DNA of 64,000 nt from contig NZ_JAHBBI010000004.1 in NCBI RefSeq assembly GCF_019331695.1, positions 168,947 to 232,946 of the forward strand, given 5' to 3'. The notes under the pieces were generated by a model that had not been told where the DNA came from, did not search any database, and saw only the letters and a list, made by a program, of their open reading frames with translations. The position numbers were made by a program, and so were the translations under genes. Positions 36,348 to 47,490 of this stretch are shown here, piece after piece; the first letter of the stretch is position 1; each line of letters begins with the position of its first letter. The DNA is from Bifidobacterium pluvialisilvae (GTDB lineage Bacteria > Actinomycetota > Actinomycetes > Actinomycetales > Bifidobacteriaceae).

Positions 36348-39300
36348 TGCGATTCCAGTTCTCCCGATACCAGTACCAGACCGATGCCGCCAACGCCGTA
36401 TGCGACGTGTTCGAAGGCCAGCGGAGGCATGAGGGATTCAGCTATATTCGAGACGTCGGCGTACGGCTGCCGCGCGTGTTTGAATCGGTGGATTCATATC
36501 GGCAGGATGTTCTCGATGCGCCGTTCGCGATGGAGCCTAAACCGGCACGGCCTGACTCCGACGCCGATTCCGACGACACCGGCTATCGCAACGCCGACAT
36601 CGAACTCAACGCCGCACAACTGCTGAACAACATCCACGGCATCCAACGCCGTCGCAACCTCGTGGAATCCCCCAAACTATGCCACGGCCACGGCGGCGTG
36701 GAACTCGACGTGGAAATGGAGACCGGCACCGGCAAGACGTTCGTCTACACCAAGACCATGTTCGAGCTCAACCGCCGCTACGGCTGGTCGAAGTTCATCA
36801 TCGTGGTGCCGTCCATCGCCATCCGCGAAGGCGTGTCGAAGTCCTTGGATACGACAGCCGACTACTTCTACACCTCCGGCATGGATGGTGCCCAAGGGTA
36901 TGGCAAACGACTCGACTGGTTCGTCTACGATTCATCGAACCTCACCCAGCTCGACCACTTCGCCTCATCGCCCGACATCGCCGTGATGGTCATCAACATG
37001 CAGGCGTTCAACACGTCGATGAAGGAAGGCGGACGCAGCAAGGAAGCCCGTATCATCTTCACCGAACGCGATGAATTCGGCTCCCGAAGACCAATCGACG
37101 TCATCGCCGCCACGCGGCCCATCATCATCCTCGACGAACCGCAGAAAATGACCGGCAAGGCCACGCAAAACGGTCTTGACCGGTTCAAACCGCTGTTCAC
37201 GGTGAACTATTCGGCCACGCACAAGGTCCACCATGACCTCGTCTACTCATTGGACGCCCTGGATGCCTACAACCAGCGGCTTGTCAAACGCATCGAGGTC
37301 AAGGGCTTCGAACTCAACAACATGCGTGGCACCGACGGATACCTGTACCTGCAGGACATCATCGTCGGCAGGAACCATGCGCCAAAAGCGCGTATCGAAT
37401 ACAAGAAACGCACGAAAACCGGTGTCTCCATCAGGGTCGGCACTTTCGACGCCGGCGACGACCTATACGTGGCATCCGACGGCTTGGAAGCCTACCGCGA
37501 CGGCTGGCGCATCGCACCGGACGGCATCGTTCCCGACGGATTGGACGCCAATGAAACCGGCTACATACGGTTCATGAACGGTACGGTGCTGCGCAAGGGG
37601 GCGATTCTCAATGACGGCTCCGAACGCGACCTGCGACGCATCCAGATACGCGAGACCATCCTCAGCCACCTGCAGAAGGAGGAACACCTCTGGGAGCGGG
37701 GCATCAAATGCCTCAGCCTGTTCTTCATCGACGAAGTGGCCAAATACCGACGTTACGACGACGACGGCAACGCGGTCCCCGGCGAATACGCACGCATCTT
37801 CGAGGAGGAATACGACCGCTGCGTGCAATGGTTCCTCGACGGCCGGCTCGACGACGGCCACGGATACATGGATTTTCTGCGTCGCACCTGGGGCAGGAAC
37901 GTGCATCAGGGATATTTCAGCATCGACAAGCATCATCGCATGATCGACTCGAAGATCAAACGTGGCCATGACGAGAGCGACGACATCAGCGCCTACGACC
38001 TCATCCTGAAAAACAAGGAACGGTTGCTGAGCTTCGAGGAACCCACCCGGTTCATCTTCAGCCATTCGGCGTTGCGTGAAGGCTGGGACAACCCCAACGT
38101 GTTCCAGATCTGCACGCTCAAACACTCCGACTCCGAAGTCGGCAAGCGTCAGGAGGTCGGCCGTGGCCTGCGCCTATGCGTTAACAAGGACGGCGTGCGA
38201 CAGGACGTCCATGCGCTCGGCGAATCACAGGTGCAGGAGGTCAACCTGCTTACGGTCATCGCCTCCGAAAGCTACGAATCGTTCGCGGAATCCCTGCAGA
38301 AGGACATCACCGCGGACCTGCGCAAGCGTCCGCTCACCGTGGACAACGCATTCTTCGCACGCATCAGCATACCGGCCGACCGGCTTGGCCCCGAGCACGC
38401 CGGTGAAGGCAATATCGATTTCAGCGAGGAGCAGGCTCGGCAAATCTATCGTGTGCTGATGAAACGCGACCTCATCGACGCCGATGACAGACTCACCGAC
38501 GAATATCGCAAGGACCGGCTGAGCGATGAAACCGTCGCGGCCCTGCCCGAGGAACTGCGAAGCAAGGCCGACGCCATCCGATACGCGCTCGACAGCGTGT
38601 GCGAAGGCGCCACCACCCTGATCGTCGGCAACGCGCTGAAAACCAAGATCACCAGCAACCCGATCAACGACAACTGGGATAAGAAGGAATTTCAGGCATT
38701 GTGGAAGCGCATCAACCACAAGTACGCATACACCGTCAGCTTCGACGACGACGAACTCATCGGCAAGTCGATCACGGCCATTGATAAGAATCTCGTTGTG
38801 GCCCGACTCTCCTATACCGTCACCCGCGGCATTCAGGACGAGAACGCTTCCCGTGAGAAACTGGCTGCCGGCGAACACTTCGCCGGGAAACGTACCAGAC
38901 GCGTGGATGTGGATGCCGATGCCACGGACGGAGTCTCCTATGATCTGCTGGGAGAGATCGCGCGGCGTGCGGCAATCACCCGACGATGCGCCGCTGCGAT
39001 CCTGAAGTACATTCATCGGGAGAAGTTCCTGATGTTCCGCGATAATCCCGAGCAGTTCATCAGCAAGGTGTCACGTATCATCGTCGAGCAAAAGGCCGCC
39101 ATGATCGTGGACCACATCTGCTATGACCGCGTCGAAGGAGAATACGATTCCGACATCTTCACCATGGGTGGTGCCGGGCATGACGAGTCCGACGCCTACC
39201 GGGCCGAAAAATGCGTGCAGGATTGGGTGTTCCCCGATGGGTTCGCGCACAACAGCGTCGAACGCCGCTTCGCCGAGAATCTGGACGCATCCGACGAAGT

Positions 39301-39586
39301 CGCCGTATATGCAAAACTGCCGCGTGGTTTCCGCATACCCACGCCGGTCGGCGAATACGCGCCCGATTGGGCCGTCGCGTTCCGCGAGAGCAGTGGTTTG
39401 AGGCACCTGTTCTTTGTGGCCGAGACCAAGGGTGATATGGGCACGCTCGAACTTCGTGGTGTGGAGCAATCCAAGATCGAATGCGCGAAGAAGCTGTTCA
39501 ACGAATTCCAACTGGCCGGCGACGTCCGCTATGATGTCGTGGACTCGTATGGCGCGTTGCTGGAGAAAATCCAATCGTTGCGGTGA
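36347..39586 (+). CDS. res: type III restriction endonuclease subunit (Res)
   Basis: This 1079-aa ATP-dependent restriction subunit has Walker A ETGTGKT (125-131), the DEAD-like IILDEPQKM near 262, HSALREGWDNPNVFQI and EVGRGLRLCVN (motifs V-VI), and the C-terminal PD-(D/E)XK nuclease with D1007 in GEYAPDWAVAF and E1026-T-K1028. All catalytic residues look present, so it should cut when Mod directs it. The start overlaps the mod stop. A hairpin with a short T-run follows the stop and probably ends the defence operon. If Mod is switched off, restriction should fall too, because Res needs Mod for site recognition. Confidence 0.93.
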   Translation: MRFQFSRYQYQTDAANAVCDVFEGQRRHEGFSYIRDVGVRLPRVFESVDSYRQDVLDAPFAMEPKPARPDSDADSDDTGYRNADIELNAAQLLNNIHGIQRRRNLVESPKLCHGHGGVELDVEMETGTGKTFVYTKTMFELNRRYGWSKFIIVVPSIAIREGVSKSLDTTADYFYTSGMDGAQGYGKRLDWFVYDSSNLTQLDHFASSPDIAVMVINMQAFNTSMKEGGRSKEARIIFTERDEFGSRRPIDVIAATRPIIILDEPQKMTGKATQNGLDRFKPLFTVNYSATHKVHHDLVYSLDALDAYNQRLVKRIEVKGFELNNMRGTDGYLYLQDIIVGRNHAPKARIEYKKRTKTGVSIRVGTFDAGDDLYVASDGLEAYRDGWRIAPDGIVPDGLDANETGYIRFMNGTVLRKGAILNDGSERDLRRIQIRETILSHLQKEEHLWERGIKCLSLFFIDEVAKYRRYDDDGNAVPGEYARIFEEEYDRCVQWFLDGRLDDGHGYMDFLRRTWGRNVHQGYFSIDKHHRMIDSKIKRGHDESDDISAYDLILKNKERLLSFEEPTRFIFSHSALREGWDNPNVFQICTLKHSDSEVGKRQEVGRGLRLCVNKDGVRQDVHALGESQVQEVNLLTVIASESYESFAESLQKDITADLRKRPLTVDNAFFARISIPADRLGPEHAGEGNIDFSEEQARQIYRVLMKRDLIDADDRLTDEYRKDRLSDETVAALPEELRSKADAIRYALDSVCEGATTLIVGNALKTKITSNPINDNWDKKEFQALWKRINHKYAYTVSFDDDELIGKSITAIDKNLVVARLSYTVTRGIQDENASREKLAAGEHFAGKRTRRVDVDADATDGVSYDLLGEIARRAAITRRCAAAILKYIHREKFLMFRDNPEQFISKVSRIIVEQKAAMIVDHICYDRVEGEYDSDIFTMGGAGHDESDAYRAEKCVQDWVFPDGFAHNSVERRFAENLDASDEVAVYAKLPRGFRIPTPVGEYAPDWAVAFRESSGLRHLFFVAETKGDMGTLELRGVEQSKIECAKKLFNEFQLAGDVRYDVVDSYGALLEKIQSLR

Positions 39587-39593
39587 TATCGTC

Positions 39594-39636
39594 GCGAATC
39601 GGTGGCAGGTCATGCATCCGCCGATTCGCACGTTTT
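39594..39636 (+). terminator. Rho-independent terminator after res
   Basis: GCGAATCGGTGG at 39594-39605 pairs with CCGCCGATTCGC ending at 39629 (12 bp, one G-U), and CGTTTTCC follows with a TTTT run. It begins 8 nt after the res stop. Confidence 0.7.
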
Positions 39637-39765
39637 CCATGACCGGTTGCGCCTACCGCACGTCGTCAACCGCGATTGCATCCCATACCACGAACTTCCG
39701 CGACCCGCCAGACCCGTCCGTTGTTTGACCGTGCGTAGTGCTAGCGTGAAAGCCGTAACAACAAA

Positions 39766-42595
<2,830 letters not shown>

Positions 42596-42600
42596 CCTCC

Positions 42601-42721
42601 GCATCCGCCCCCGCCGGCGGGGGCGGATGCCGTAAGGCAGACTGGGGGTGGCCGGAACGCTGTATGGGCATCCAACCACCCCCAGTCAGACTATCGTCTG
42701 ACAGCCCCCGCCGGCGGGGGC
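42601..42721. repeat. GC-hairpin repeat family, two units after thiC
   Basis: The first unit is 42601-42651, with a stem lengthened to GCATCCGCCCCCGCC / GGCGGGGGCGGATGC and ending GACTGGGGGTGG (via GGCAGACTGGG). The second, inverted, is 42676-42721, starting CCACCCCCAGTC with a TCAGACTATCGTCTGA hairpin. It starts 6 nt after the thiC stop. Confidence 0.85.
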
Positions 42722-42744
42722 GGATTGTGTAAAAACGCTTCTCT

Positions 42745-42872
42745 GTCATCCTGAGCGAGCACGTTCCTTCCGTCATCCTGAGCAAGCGAAGCGAGTCGAA
42801 GGATCTTCCCCGTCCGGGGGGGGGGGGCAAGATCCTTCGACTCCGTCGTTTCACGACTCCGCTCAGGATGAC
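42745..42872. repeat. inverted-repeat element with GTCATCCTGAGC ends and a G12 tract
   Basis: GTCATCCTGAGC occurs at 42745 and 42772, and its reverse complement at 42861-42872. Inside, GAGTCGAAGGATCTT (42793-42807) pairs with AAGATCCTTCGACTC (42829-42843). The loop contains 12 consecutive Gs (42816-42827). This GTCATCCTGAGC...GAAGGATC motif is a widespread bacterial intergenic repeat. No ORF is seen from here to 43033. Confidence 0.8.
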
Positions 42873-42940
42873 ATGGTGGTGGCGTGGCATCGTTATGCGG
42901 CCCCACCCAAGATGACGCCTCTACCTCATATGGTTCCGCA

Positions 42941-43033
42941 GTTCCGGCCTGCGGCGGACGCGGCCGAACGCGGTCGGTCGTCGGCGCGGATGGCGCTGCG
43001 CCGGTCCTTGACGGCCACCAGCGCCGCCTCCGT
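42941..43033 (-). pseudogene. duplicated 3' end of the AAA+ ATPase gene
   Basis: This 93-bp stretch is about 85% identical to 43801-43897, the last coding segment of the AAA+ ATPase gene, with a 4-nt deletion. On the reverse strand it reads RRPELRNHMR then stop, against RRPELRQHTR and stop in the intact gene. The similarity ends sharply at 43033, next to the stop codon of the small ORF at 43034. It is a remnant with no start. Confidence 0.75.
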
Positions 43034-43228
43034 TTACGGAGTATCAGGTTCCGCCGTAATCCATCCCGTTCCATCGGAGGAGTACGAAGGCTCCTTGATT
43101 AAGATTAATGACATCGAATCTTTTCCTTGGGGGATTGCGTCATTAACCGGGTGCTGACATAAATATGAGATATTCAGGACGAGCAGCAGTAATTCGTCGT
43201 TCTTCTCGATGAAGATGCGATGATTCAC
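43034..43228 (-). CDS. small hypothetical protein
   Basis: A possible 64-aa product starting at GTG 43228, overlapping the upstream stop by 4 nt (GTGA) with AAGGA directly before it. It contains the hydrophobic run DELLLLVLNISYLC and no known motif. It may be a real coupled gene or the frameshifted C-terminus of the upstream one. Base composition is AT-rich compared with the flanks. Confidence 0.35.
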   Translation of the reverse strand: MNHRIFIEKNDELLLLVLNISYLCQHPVNDAIPQGKDSMSLILIKEPSYSSDGTGWITAEPDTP

Positions 43229-43599
43229 TCCTTGTATGCGGACCGTCGTGGGTAGCTGCGAGTTTTTTTCGCAGTCGCATTGCCATCATAAGAGATGCTG
43301 ATTATCGAGCATCCGGAATAATCGCGAAGGTCACGTTTCACATGTGCTATGGCATTTTTCTTTTCGTGTTTTGTCAAGCCAGCCGAGTCCGGAATCGTGG
43401 TGACGGTGTCTGAATAATCGGGCCCACGTTGCCTCCAATACCCATATCCGATAAGGGATAGTGGCAGCATCACAAATATGCAGACAGTGAAAAGTGCCAT
43501 AATCGTGGTCATAATACGTACCAAGGGTATGACACTTTTCGATAAAGGTGCCGACGATGGCTTTCGGTAAAGGGGCATGATGGTTACAGAGGAATCCAA
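43225..43599 (-). CDS. small single-helix membrane protein, unknown
   Basis: A 124-aa product with a positively charged N-terminus, one transmembrane segment (IMTTIMALFTVCIFVMLPLSLIGYG) and an outside domain of about 70 residues with Tyr/Ser-rich SGCSIISISYDG. The start may instead be the Met at residue 8. I do not recognise the family. The DNA is clearly AT-richer than the housekeeping genes on both sides and lies between two copies of the AAA+ gene end, so it is probably acquired. The next 180 bp (43600-43780) show no gene. Confidence 0.5.
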   Translation of the reverse strand: MDSSVTIMPLYRKPSSAPLSKSVIPLVRIMTTIMALFTVCIFVMLPLSLIGYGYWRQRGPDYSDTVTTIPDSAGLTKHEKKNAIAHVKRDLRDYSGCSIISISYDGNATAKKTRSYPRRSAYKE

Positions 43600-43780
43600 C
43601 GTAGTTTTAGCGGATACTAGCGTACATGAGGACTGTCTCGTAATGCAAAAATAGCAATTAATCGTTTCATTCCAAACTCTTTTGTAAGGAATACAACAAT
43701 TGCAACTCTATCTCATTGAAAAGGTGTTTAGAAGCAATGAGACGGGAGTTTATTTATTGTTCATCTTTATTTCTATCATT

Positions 43781-44989
43781 CTACCGCGTATGCTGGCGTA
43801 GTTCCGGTCGGCGGCGTACACGGCCGAATGCGGTCATGAGGTCGTCGGCTCGGATGGCGCTGCGCCGGTCCTTGGCCGCCACAAGCGCCGCCTCCGTCCA
43901 GATGGCGCACACCTCGGCGCCGCTCCAGCCTTCGGTGCGCGCCGCCACCTCGGCCAGCGGCAGCTCGCCCTCGCAGCGCAGCGACCGCGCCTGCACCTCG
44001 AGAATGCCCAGCCGGTCATGCTCGCTCGGCATGGGGAACGGGATCTGCCAGTCGAACCTGCCGGGCCTGAGCAGCGCCGGATCCACGTCCTCGATGCGGT
44101 TCGTCGCCGCGACCACCACCACATTGCCTTTCGACGCGAACCCGTCCATCAGCGTGAGCAGCTGCGCCACGAGCCGCTTGCCCACGCCGTTCGTGTCGGT
44201 GTCGCGCGATGAGGCGATCGAGTCGATCTCGTCGAAGAAGATGATTGCGCGACGGTCGCTTTGCGCCGCCGCGAAGATCATGCGCAACGTCTCCTCGCTG
44301 TCGCCCACGTACTTGCTGACGATCGTCGGTCCGGAGACCAGATAGAACTGCGCGTCGGCCACGTTCGCGATGATGCGTGCCAAATGCGTCTTGCCGGTGC
44401 CGGGCGCGCCCGTGAAGATCACGCCCTTGATGGGTTTGGCGCCGATGGCGCGCATCTGCTCGCTGTTGCCCAGCTGCGTTTCGATGAGCTCCTTGGCGCG
44501 GGATATCACCTGTTCGTAGCCGCTGAACGAGGCGAACGTCAGCGACGGGTCGGCGCTTGGCGTAAGCCGGTACTGTTTGATGTCGTCGTCATGGTCGCTT
44601 TCGCCGGGACGGATGGCCGTCGGCCACAGCACCCGTTCGATGCCGAACAGGTCGGTGAACTCCACCGTGTTGCCGGGCATGATGTTCTGCGGATAGTCGC
44701 CCTCCAGCATCTCCAGCCCGTCCGACGTCTCCAATATCACGCAGTCGTCGAGCGCGCGCCGCACGATGCCGACGCGCGGCTTGAGCGGCCACACCGATTC
44801 CGGCACCTTCGTATAGAAGTCCTCGCCGACGAGCATCACCTCGCCGACCTCCAGCACCTCCTGGTTGGGGAACGTCAGCTGCGTGGTCCGTCCGTTCGGC
44901 ATGACGCCGTAATAATGCGCGCGCCCCTCGTCGAATCCGGTGATCCGCACCAGCACGCCGTCCTGACGCATCGCGCCGCCGTCCGCCAT
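43781..44989 (-). CDS. AAA+ ATPase, Cdc48/ARC-like
   Basis: This 402-aa ATPase has an N-terminal beta-rich, OB-like region (about 1-130) and one AAA module: Walker A GAPGTGKT near 193-200, Walker B IIFFDEID, the second region of homology ATNRIEDVDPALLRPGRFD with the arginine finger, and the pore-like SKYVGDSEET segment. It resembles the proteasome-associated ARC/Mpa or single-module Cdc48 group, but is shorter and lacks the long N-terminal coiled coil; bifidobacteria generally lack 20S proteasomes. The start is set by AGGAGA before ATG 44989, giving a divergent 199-bp spacer with glmM. The partner protease or substrate is unknown. Confidence 0.85.
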   Translation of the reverse strand: MADGGAMRQDGVLVRITGFDEGRAHYYGVMPNGRTTQLTFPNQEVLEVGEVMLVGEDFYTKVPESVWPLKPRVGIVRRALDDCVILETSDGLEMLEGDYPQNIMPGNTVEFTDLFGIERVLWPTAIRPGESDHDDDIKQYRLTPSADPSLTFASFSGYEQVISRAKELIETQLGNSEQMRAIGAKPIKGVIFTGAPGTGKTHLARIIANVADAQFYLVSGPTIVSKYVGDSEETLRMIFAAAQSDRRAIIFFDEIDSIASSRDTDTNGVGKRLVAQLLTLMDGFASKGNVVVVAATNRIEDVDPALLRPGRFDWQIPFPMPSEHDRLGILEVQARSLRCEGELPLAEVAARTEGWSGAEVCAIWTEAALVAAKDRRSAIRADDLMTAFGRVRRRPELRQHTR

Positions 44990-45188
44990 ATCATTCTCCT
45001 TCGTCACGTAACCGCTGTGCCCAATATATACAACGGATCTTCGTCGGGGAAGACCGTTCCGATCGCGTCCGTTCGGAAAATGCGATGAAAAAGCGTGGTA
45101 TTTTCGCCGAATCGGCGTCGCGATAAGACGCAGTGGGTACCATGGTGCTCGTATCAATGCTTCCCTAAGATAGCGAGGATGACAGAAC

Positions 45189-46559
45189 ATGCCACGTATG
45201 TTCGGAACCGATGGTGTTCGTGGATTGGCAAACCGTGATTTGACCGCGCAGCTGGCGCTCGACCTGGGCGACGCCGCCGTGCGCGTGCTGGGCGACGAAC
45301 AGACCGAAGGCCGCCGCCGCGCCCTCGTCGGACGCGACACCCGCGTCTCCGGCGACTTCCTCGCCGCCGCCCTGTCCGCCGGCATGAGCGCCGGCGGCTT
45401 CGACGTCATCGACGCCGGCATCATCCCCACGCCGGGCGTCGCCTACCTGACCTCCGTGCTCAACGTCGAGATGGGCGCCGTGATCTCCGCCTCCCACAAC
45501 CCGATGCCCGACAACGGCATCAAGTTCTTCGCCCGCGGCGGCTTCAAGCTGCCCGACGCCAAGGAGGACGACATCGAGGCCGTGCTCGGCCAGGAATGGA
45601 ACCGCCCGACCGGCGCCGGCGTCGGTCGCATCTCCCACGACACCGACACCGCCACCAAGCTATACATCGATCATCTCGTCGCCGCCGTCGCCCCCATCGA
45701 CGAGCACAAGACGCAGACCAAGCCGCTCAAGGGTCTGAAGATCGTGGCCGACTGCGCCAACGGCGCCACCTCCGTCGTGGCCCCCGAGGCCCTGCGCCGC
45801 GCCGGCGCCGACGTCATCGTCATCAACGCCTCGCCGGACGGCTACAACATCAACAAGCACGCCGGCAGCACCCACCCCGAGCAGCTGCAGGCCATGGTCA
45901 AGGCCTCCGACGCCGTCATGGGCGTGGCCTTCGACGGCGACGCCGACCGCTGCCTCGCCGTGGACGAGGACGGCAACATGGTCAACGGCGACCAGATCAT
46001 GGGCATCCTCGCCCGCGCCAAGAAGCGCGAGGGCAAGCTCAACCACGACACGCTCGTCGTCACCGTGATGAGCAACCTCGGCCTCAAGCTCGCCCTCAAG
46101 GACATGGGCATCAAGACCGTGCAGACCAGCGTCGGCGACCGCTACGTGCTCGAGGAGATGCTCAAGCACGACTACTCGCTCGGCGGCGAACAGTCCGGCC
46201 ACGTCATCAACCGCGAGTTCGCCACCACCGGCGACGGCACGCTCACCGCGCTCACCCTCTCGCTCGAGGTCATGCGGTCCGGCAAGAGCCTCAAGGAACT
46301 CGCCGCCGACTTCCCGCAGCTTCCCCAGCAGCTCGTCAACGTGCCCAACGTCGACAAGATGGCCGCCACCACCAACGCCAAGGTGCAGGCCGCCGTGGAA
46401 CGCGAATCGAAGCTGCTCGGCGACAGCGGCCGCGTGCTGCTGCGCCCCTCCGGCACCGAACCGCTCGTGCGCGTCATGGCCGAGGCCGCCACGCAGGAGC
46501 AGGCCGACGAGGTGTGCAACCGCCTCGCCCAGGTCGTCGCCGACGAACTCGCCCTGTAG
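45189..46559 (+). CDS. glmM: phosphoglucosamine mutase
   Basis: This 456-aa enzyme interconverts glucosamine-6-phosphate and glucosamine-1-phosphate for UDP-GlcNAc and peptidoglycan. The phosphoserine loop is ISASHNP with S102, the metal loop is DGDADR and the substrate loop is GGEQSGHVI. The C-terminal phosphate-binding loop is RPSGTEPLVRVM. Sequence from FGTDGVRGLAN onward is typical. AGCGAGGATGACAG precedes ATG 45189. A single GC-hairpin repeat separates it from def. Confidence 0.97.
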   Translation: MPRMFGTDGVRGLANRDLTAQLALDLGDAAVRVLGDEQTEGRRRALVGRDTRVSGDFLAAALSAGMSAGGFDVIDAGIIPTPGVAYLTSVLNVEMGAVISASHNPMPDNGIKFFARGGFKLPDAKEDDIEAVLGQEWNRPTGAGVGRISHDTDTATKLYIDHLVAAVAPIDEHKTQTKPLKGLKIVADCANGATSVVAPEALRRAGADVIVINASPDGYNINKHAGSTHPEQLQAMVKASDAVMGVAFDGDADRCLAVDEDGNMVNGDQIMGILARAKKREGKLNHDTLVVTVMSNLGLKLALKDMGIKTVQTSVGDRYVLEEMLKHDYSLGGEQSGHVINREFATTGDGTLTALTLSLEVMRSGKSLKELAADFPQLPQQLVNVPNVDKMAATTNAKVQAAVERESKLLGDSGRVLLRPSGTEPLVRVMAEAATQEQADEVCNRLAQVVADELAL

Positions 46560-46572
46560 CCGCAATCCTCTC

Positions 46573-46617
46573 GCTCCCGCCGGCGGGAGCTGGCAGCCGA
46601 AGGCTGACTGAGGGTGG
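46573..46617. repeat. GC-hairpin repeat family, single unit
   Basis: Stem GCTCCCGCCGGCGGGAGC at 46573-46590, then a GCAGCCGAAGGCTG hairpin and GACTGAGGGTGG ending at 46617. It lies 14 nt after the glmM stop. Confidence 0.85.
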
Positions 46618-46690
46618 CCGACCGCCGGCACAGCCACCCACCCAATATTCGACGATGTCTCCCCTCTGGGGGAACGGCAAAGGAGCACCC

Positions 46691-47347
46691 ATGTTCGGGA
46701 AAAACGCCAAGGTCAACATGGAACTCAACCGCGAGGTCGAGCTCATGCTCAAGGACGCCAAGGCCAACGACGGACTGCTGCCCATCGTGCAGGCCGGCGA
46801 GCCCGTGCTGCGCCACAGGACCGCACGCTACAACGGCCAGCTTTCCAAGTCCACGCTGAAGAAGCTCATCGAAACGATGCGCCACACCATGCTCGAAGCC
46901 CCCGGCGTCGGCCTCGCCGCCACGCAGATCGGCCTCGGACTGGCGCTCGCCGTCGTCGAGGACCACATCCGTGACGACGAGGACGATCCGCGCGAGGTGG
47001 CCGAGTTCCCGTTCCACGCGATCATCAACCCCGTGTACACGCCGGTGGGGGAGAAGACCGCCAGCTTCTACGAAGGCTGCCTGAGCTTCGACGGCTATCA
47101 GGCGGTGCGCCGCCGTTGGGTGGACGTCGACGCCGAATGGGACGACGAGCACGGCCAGCGCCACAAGGAGCGGCTGCACGGCTGGCCGGCCCGCATCTTC
47201 CAGCACGAGACCGACCATCTGAGCGGCGAACTCTACATCGACAAGGCCGAGATCCGCAGCCTCACCACGTACGAGAACCTCGAGGACTACTGGTGCGACG
47301 ACCCGGTGCCCACCGACGCCGCCAAGCAGCTCGGATTCGAGCTGTAG
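46691..47347 (+). CDS. def: peptide deformylase
   Basis: This 218-aa metalloenzyme removes the N-formyl group from new proteins. The three family motifs are GVGLAATQ (near 72-79), EGCLS with metal ligand C130, and QHETDH with H172, E173 and H176. It is somewhat longer than the Escherichia coli enzyme, with an N-terminal extension and the C-terminal tail SLTTYENLEDYWCDDPV typical of actinobacterial forms. ATG 46691 is preceded by AAAGGAGC. A clear hairpin follows the stop. Confidence 0.96.
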   Translation: MFGKNAKVNMELNREVELMLKDAKANDGLLPIVQAGEPVLRHRTARYNGQLSKSTLKKLIETMRHTMLEAPGVGLAATQIGLGLALAVVEDHIRDDEDDPREVAEFPFHAIINPVYTPVGEKTASFYEGCLSFDGYQAVRRRWVDVDAEWDDEHGQRHKERLHGWPARIFQHETDHLSGELYIDKAEIRSLTTYENLEDYWCDDPVPTDAAKQLGFEL

Positions 47348-47379
47348 CGCGCTGGTTCCCCTCCCGGATAAACCCTGCG

Positions 47380-47418
47380 ACGGCGGAGTGGAAGGATCTT
47401 CCTTCCCTCCGCCGTTTG
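47380..47418 (+). terminator. hairpin terminator after def
   Basis: ACGGCGGAG-TGGAAGG pairs with CCTTCCCTCCGCCGT (47401-47415) with one bulge and a 5-6-nt loop, followed by TTGTC. Confidence 0.65.
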
Positions 47419-47490
47419 TCGTGGGTATCGTAAACACCCGTCGCGCGGTATCATGGTTGGGAATCCGCAGTGCCGAGGTAGGGGGAAGGC

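Noticed and set aside
30236..39586. DISARM or BREX defence system
   Set aside because: A helicase and a methyltransferase are present, but drmA, drmB, drmC, pglZ and brxC are absent, while a full type III Res is present.
42601..42721. CRISPR array or leader
   Set aside because: Repeats are palindromic units in inverted pairs without regular spacers, and no cas gene is present.
42873..43157. Forward 94-aa ORF covering the AAA+ gene fragment
   Set aside because: It is the antisense reading of the duplicated 3' end and has no start site or protein-like features.
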